NCBI GenBank assembly: GCA_003220535.1
Contig: QHSU01000066.1
Location: 169,066 to 233,065 of the forward strand
DNA: 64,000 bases
Reading direction: 5' to 3'
Origin: Candidatus Rokuibacteriota bacterium
Lineage (GTDB): Bacteria; Methylomirabilota; Methylomirabilia; Rokubacteriales; CSP1-6
How positions within the stretch are numbered: position 1 is the stretch's first letter; each line of letters opens with the position of its first letter. A program made the translations under genes and the position numbers. Of this stretch, positions 61,101 through 64,000 are shown in pieces. The notes below the pieces were generated by a model, which was not told the origin of the DNA, ran no database searches, and saw only the letters and a list, made by a program, of their open reading frames with translations.

Positions 61101-61302
61101 GCAGGGTGATCAGCTCCTGCACTTCCGACGCGGTCATGCCGATGCCTTCGGTCTGGATCTCCACCAAGGGCGGCGCGAACTCGGGGAAGACGTCGACCGG
61201 CATGGAACGAATGCGCTCCATGCCGAAGTACATCAACGCCGCCGCGATGGCGATCACCAGGAAACGGAACTTCAAACTGGATCCGACGATCCAACGCATC
61301 AT
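58192..61302 (-). CDS. HME-family RND efflux pump inner-membrane subunit
   Basis: 1036 residues, CusA/CzcA type. Twelve membrane helices with two large periplasmic loops. The proton-relay segment AVGVVVDDAIIDIENIVRR has the two conserved Asp, and FLPSFKERDFLM/ VNFTENWISIDPK are HME-family features. It should export metal ions or related compounds from the periplasm or cytoplasm. The start MMRWIVGSSLKFRFLV is complete. Downstream of an adaptor-like lipoprotein gene and a second pump of the same type. Confidence 0.93.
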   Translation of the reverse strand: MMRWIVGSSLKFRFLVIAIAAALMYFGMERIRSMPVDVFPEFAPPLVEIQTEGIGMTASEVQELITLPLEELLRGTPELDILRSKSVTGLSAIRLIFKMGTDQLHARQLVQERLALAAHTLPLSAGAPIMLQPLSATSRTMKIGITSKEHDLIDLSMTAYWTIKFRLMQVPGVANVPIWGERIKLLVVLVDPELLRVYDLTLGDVEKAVGEALEFSALPYSKHAKLQTEGFIDTPNQRLALRYVLPVIEPLDLAKIPLEGHDGKSVLLGKVAEVKWDTWPMIGDAVINGGPGLMMIVEKLPWANTLDVTRGVDEALAALKPGLSGIEIDAQIFRPATFIELALKNLATALLIGCLLVIVVLGAFLFEWRAALISVVAIPLSLVAGALVLYVRGTTINTMVLAGFVIAVGVVVDDAIIDIENIVRRLRQHRREGSRKSTAAIILEASLEVRSAIVYATLIVAVTLIPVFLMEGLSGAFFQPLALSYALAVLASMVIALTVTPALALMLLGTAAIERRESPLVRWLQRRYEVLLARIIRTPRPAYVTVAVIVLAGAVVYPWLGQSLLPSFKERDFLMHWVTTPGTSHPEMVRITQKACKELMSIPGVRNCGAHVGRAITGDEPYGVNFTENWISIDPKVDYDKTLAKIQELVDGYPGLYRDVQTYLKERIKEVLTGGKQAIVVRTYGHDLEVLRQTAAEVEQALTGIPGLVDLKMEVHRPVPQVEVKVNLDAAHHFGLKPGDIRRAAATVVSGIEVTDIHRDGKVYDVWVWSKPKARQSLTSIKELLIDTPKDFVHVRLDEVADVSVKPTPDSIEHEGLSRRHDVGANVRGRDLGSVVADVQRRLKDVKFPLGYRAEVLGEYAERQAAQRRLLTFSVAAVIGVFFLLLTSFRSWRLATLSFLTLPSALVGGALAVYLADGVISLGSLVGFFTILGIAARNGIMMINHFQHLERHEGETFGPALVVRGARERLSPILMTTLACGLAIVPLVIAGNIPGNEIEHPLAIVVLGGLVTSTLLNLFVVPSLYLRFGRSQQRPA

Positions 61303-61324
61303 CGCCGTGGACCTCTCTGGGTTG

Positions 61325-62056
61325 TCATTTTCTGCCGTATTCGGTACCGAGCAGCTCCGCCGCTCCGACCGTCACGACCGCCGTACCGGGGGCAGGACCG
61401 TCCGACAGCACGACACGGTCCCCATCGATGTGGTCGACCGTGATGGCGTGTCTGACGAACACCATAGGCTCGGGGTTGGTGTAGACCCAGGTCTTGCCCT
61501 TCGCGTCGTAGAGCACTGAAGAAGTGGGGACGACCCTGCGCATTGCGGCCCCGGACAGCGCGAGCTCGACCCGCACCCGTTGCCCCAGGGTGAAGCCGTC
61601 GGCCTGATCGACCGCGTAATGCAGGGCCGTCAGTTCCTTGGCGCCGTTGAGACTGGCGATCGGTCGCGCCGTCGTGCCGCCCGTGACGTCCGCCAGCGAT
61701 GCGATCTGGGCGGGCTGGTTGGGGGCCACTGAGCGAAGGTCCGCGGGGGACATGGTCACCCGGACCCAGACTTTGCTGCCGTCGATGGCGGCGGCGGAGG
61801 CCGGCCTGGGGATGACCTCTCCGGCGGCCAGTCGTTTCCGCGCCGCGATCCGCTCCTCACGAATCGCGCCCGTCTTGATGTCGAGCCGTTCGACTGCCTT
61901 CGGAGTCAGTGTCAGGCGACTGAGCTCTGTTCCCTGGACACGCTCGACCTTGGCCGGTTTGATCTCGCTCTGTATCTCGGCCTTCTGGGTACACGCGGCC
62001 GTTTGCAGACCAGCAAGGATGGCGACCACAGCCCACAGTCGATAGTCACGTCGCAT
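61325..62056 (-). CDS. Short RND adaptor-like lipoprotein
   Basis: 243 residues. MRRDYRLWAVVAILAGLQTAAC gives a lipid anchor. The mature part has KVWVRVTMSPADLRSVAPNQ, GQRVRVELALSGAAMRRVVP and AKGKTWVYTNPEPMVFVRHA, the beta-barrel and membrane-proximal domains of periplasmic adaptor (HlyD/CusB) proteins. The helical hairpin and a clear split lipoyl domain are lacking, so it is shorter than normal adaptors (~350-450). It lies between two RND genes. Confidence 0.8.
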   Translation of the reverse strand: MRRDYRLWAVVAILAGLQTAACTQKAEIQSEIKPAKVERVQGTELSRLTLTPKAVERLDIKTGAIREERIAARKRLAAGEVIPRPASAAAIDGSKVWVRVTMSPADLRSVAPNQPAQIASLADVTGGTTARPIASLNGAKELTALHYAVDQADGFTLGQRVRVELALSGAAMRRVVPTSSVLYDAKGKTWVYTNPEPMVFVRHAITVDHIDGDRVVLSDGPAPGTAVVTVGAAELLGTEYGRK

Positions 62057-62096
62057 GATTTCCTCCTCGATTGCGTTCGGTTTTGTGCGCCATCAC

Positions 62097-64000
62097 TCAC
62101 GCTCGCGCCGACGCCGCGCTGGGCACATGGTCGGTAACGTCCACTCGATAGCTACCCGCTCGCAGCCTCAAATAGAGGGCGGGGATCACAACCAGGGCGA
62201 GCCATGTCGATGTCAGCAGGCCGCCCAGGATCACGAGCGCCATCGGACGGACGATCTCGAGGCCTGCGATGTCGCCGAGGAGCACCAGGGGTACCAGCGC
62301 GAGCGCGGTGGTGACCGCGGTCATGAGAATCGGCGCTACCCGTTCGCGGGTTCCTCGCAGGACCAGCGCCGGGCCGAAGGGTTCACCCTCGTGCTCCTGG
62401 AGACTCTGGTAGCGGTCGATTAATAGAATTCCGTTGCGCGCGGCGATCCCGAGCAACGCGAGGAATCCGACCAGCGACCCGAGCGAGATGCCCCCGCCGG
62501 CGAACGCGGCCAGCACTCCGCCTACCAGCGCCACAGGGAGGGTCACGAGGACCAGCGTGGCCAGACGCCAGCTGCCGAAGCACGCCTGTAGCAGGAGAAA
62601 GATGCCGGTCGCGGCGGCAATGGCGAAACTGAGCATGCGCTTCTGAGCAGCCTGTCGCTCCGCGTACTCACCGAGCAGCTCGGCTCGGTACTCGAGCGGG
62701 AACTTCACCTCCTTCAGACGATGAGCGACGTCGCCGGCGACGGACCCCAGGTCGCGGCCGCGCACATTGGCGACCACGTCGATCCGCGGAGAGAGGGCTT
62801 CGTGGTGGATGACCGTGGGCGTGGGCACGATGTGCAGCTCGGCCACGTCACCCAGGCGCACGCGAGTGTCTCTGGGATTCTCGAGCGGGAGCTCGCGAAG
62901 ATTGGTGAGGTTGCGGCGGGCTTCCGGCACGCCCCAGACCACCACCTCGAACACTTTCTGTTGCTCGAACAGGGTCCCGACCTGGAGGCCGGCGAAGGTG
63001 GTGGCGACCTGCCGACGGATGTCGCCGGGTTTGAGGCCATGGCGCTCGGCCGCGGCGATGTCGACCTTGATCTCGATCTGGGCTTCCTCGGCCTGACCTT
63101 CCACATGCAGGTCGGAGATGCCCTTGATGTTCGCCAGGGCCTCGCGCACCTCCTGCGCCGTGCGGTTGAGCGTGGCACGCTCCGGACCATAGAGGCGCAC
63201 GACGATGGCGTCGTCAGTCCCCGTGAGCACCTCTCGCACCTTCTCGCGCAGATACGTTTGCACGTTCTTGGCGAGTCCGGGATAGCCGTCGACCACTCTT
63301 TGAACGGCGGTCACCGTCGCCTTGTAGTCCGCCTTGGGATCGACGCGCACCCAGAGCTGGCTGGCATTGATCCCCACGACCTGGTCGCCCGTCACTGCAC
63401 GCCCCAGATGTGCGCTGACGTTTGTGACTCCCGGCACGGCCCGCAGCTCCCGAGCCGCATGATTCATGACGCGAGACATCGCCGGATGAGAGGTGCCGGG
63501 CGCGCCCACCCAGTCGATCATCAGGTTCCGCTCCTTGAACGCCGGCAGGAAAGACTGCCCGAGCAAGGGCCACACAGCGAGTCCAACTGCCATCAGCACG
63601 ACCGCGGTGACGGCTGCCGTCCGTGGAGCGTGGACCATCCGCGCAAACAGTCGATCGTAGCCGTGCTGCAACCACCGGACGAGCGGGGCCGCACGGTCCT
63701 TGATGGGCGCGCCGCCCAGGAGCATCAAGGCCAGCGCGGGAGTGACGGTGAGCGCGACCACCACCGAGGCGACGACCGCCAGAGCATAGGAGACCGCCAG
63801 GGGCGTGAAGAAGGCGCCCGACAAGCCCTCCATGAAGAAGGCGGGAGCCACCGCGAGCAGGACGATCAGCGTCGCGTAGAGAACGGGTCGGCTCACCTCG
63901 AGCGACGCGTCCCAGATGATCGAGGCGGTCGACTGGTCGCCGTCGTCAGGCCGGCGCTGCCGCAGCCTCAGCCCGATGTGCTCGACGGCGATGATGGCGT
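62097..64000 (-). CDS. Second HME-family RND pump (5' part beyond window)
   Basis: At least 634 residues; the frame is open to the right edge of the window (AIIAVEHIGLRLRQRRP upstream of VSRPVLYATLIV), so the N-terminal ~400 residues, including the relay Asp region, are outside or at the edge. The visible part, EGLSGAFFTPLAVSYALAV, FLPAFKERNLMIDWVGAPG, NVRGRDLGSVAGDVAHRL and the last six helices, parallels the downstream pump closely but at clear distance, so it is an older tandem duplicate. Confidence 0.9.
   Translation of the reverse strand, partial: AIIAVEHIGLRLRQRRPDDGDQSTASIIWDASLEVSRPVLYATLIVLLAVAPAFFMEGLSGAFFTPLAVSYALAVVASVVVALTVTPALALMLLGGAPIKDRAAPLVRWLQHGYDRLFARMVHAPRTAAVTAVVLMAVGLAVWPLLGQSFLPAFKERNLMIDWVGAPGTSHPAMSRVMNHAARELRAVPGVTNVSAHLGRAVTGDQVVGINASQLWVRVDPKADYKATVTAVQRVVDGYPGLAKNVQTYLREKVREVLTGTDDAIVVRLYGPERATLNRTAQEVREALANIKGISDLHVEGQAEEAQIEIKVDIAAAERHGLKPGDIRRQVATTFAGLQVGTLFEQQKVFEVVVWGVPEARRNLTNLRELPLENPRDTRVRLGDVAELHIVPTPTVIHHEALSPRIDVVANVRGRDLGSVAGDVAHRLKEVKFPLEYRAELLGEYAERQAAQKRMLSFAIAAATGIFLLLQACFGSWRLATLVLVTLPVALVGGVLAAFAGGGISLGSLVGFLALLGIAARNGILLIDRYQSLQEHEGEPFGPALVLRGTRERVAPILMTAVTTALALVPLVLLGDIAGLEIVRPMALVILGGLLTSTWLALVVIPALYLRLRAGSYRVDVTDHVPSAASARA

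Noticed and set aside
1..64000. CRISPR array
   Set aside because: No evenly spaced short direct repeats with unique spacers; the repeats present are two- or three-copy and far apart.

Overview
The window is 64 kb of GC-rich bacterial chromosome with dense, mostly translationally coupled operons. Gene content includes a CO-dehydrogenase-type molybdenum hydroxylase with a CoxG-like protein, branched-chain-type ABC uptake, hydantoinase A/B-like proteins, several crotonase/SDR/AMP-ligase genes, TrpX-type substrate-binding proteins and HME-type RND pumps. This mix fits a soil or subsurface Gram-negative such as Candidatus Rokubacteria/Methylomirabilota. That placement is inference: there is no rRNA in the window to confirm it.

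Layout. 0-0.4 kb: tail of an unknown gene. 0.6-10 kb (+): hydantoinase/acetophenone-carboxylase-like A and B subunits, an SDR, a YqeC-like accessory protein, then the large (Mo), CoxG-like, 2Fe-2S and FAD genes of a molybdenum hydroxylase. 10-22.1 kb (-): a ThDP enzyme, a TIM-barrel isomerase, an exported protein and an SDR; then an operon reading AMP-ligase, LivK, LivH, LivM, LivF, LivG, MetE-like, DUF3750-like lipoprotein. 22.2-24.4 kb (+): two paralogous QueG-like Fe-S proteins with two small genes. 24.4-31 kb: EamA-GNAT fusion, D-2-hydroxyacid dehydrogenase, two crotonases, MFS transporter, a thioredoxin-like 2Fe-2S protein and a double-SIS protein. 31-38 kb (-): conserved housekeeping block tig-clpP-clpX-rsmI-thiD-tatC followed by a DEAD-box helicase.

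38-50.3 kb is the accessory region. It is a patchwork of small exported or zinc-ribbon proteins around a tRNA-Leu(UAG) that has a broken tyrosine integrase on each side. It also holds a 99-bp structured repeat in two copies, a 38-bp exact inverted repeat about 10 kb apart, a second partial copy of the tRNA 5' end, and a recurring upstream module in front of TrpX-type substrate-binding genes (one intact, one truncated, one replaced by a small membrane protein). It reads as a site of repeated integration, deletion and recombination.

50.3-64 kb is an envelope/efflux region: PAP2 phosphatase, a lipoprotein, a PepSY-response regulator-histidine kinase set, an LbtU-like porin, two secreted proteins, and two HME-family RND pumps separated by one unusually small adaptor-like lipoprotein; the second pump runs off the right edge.
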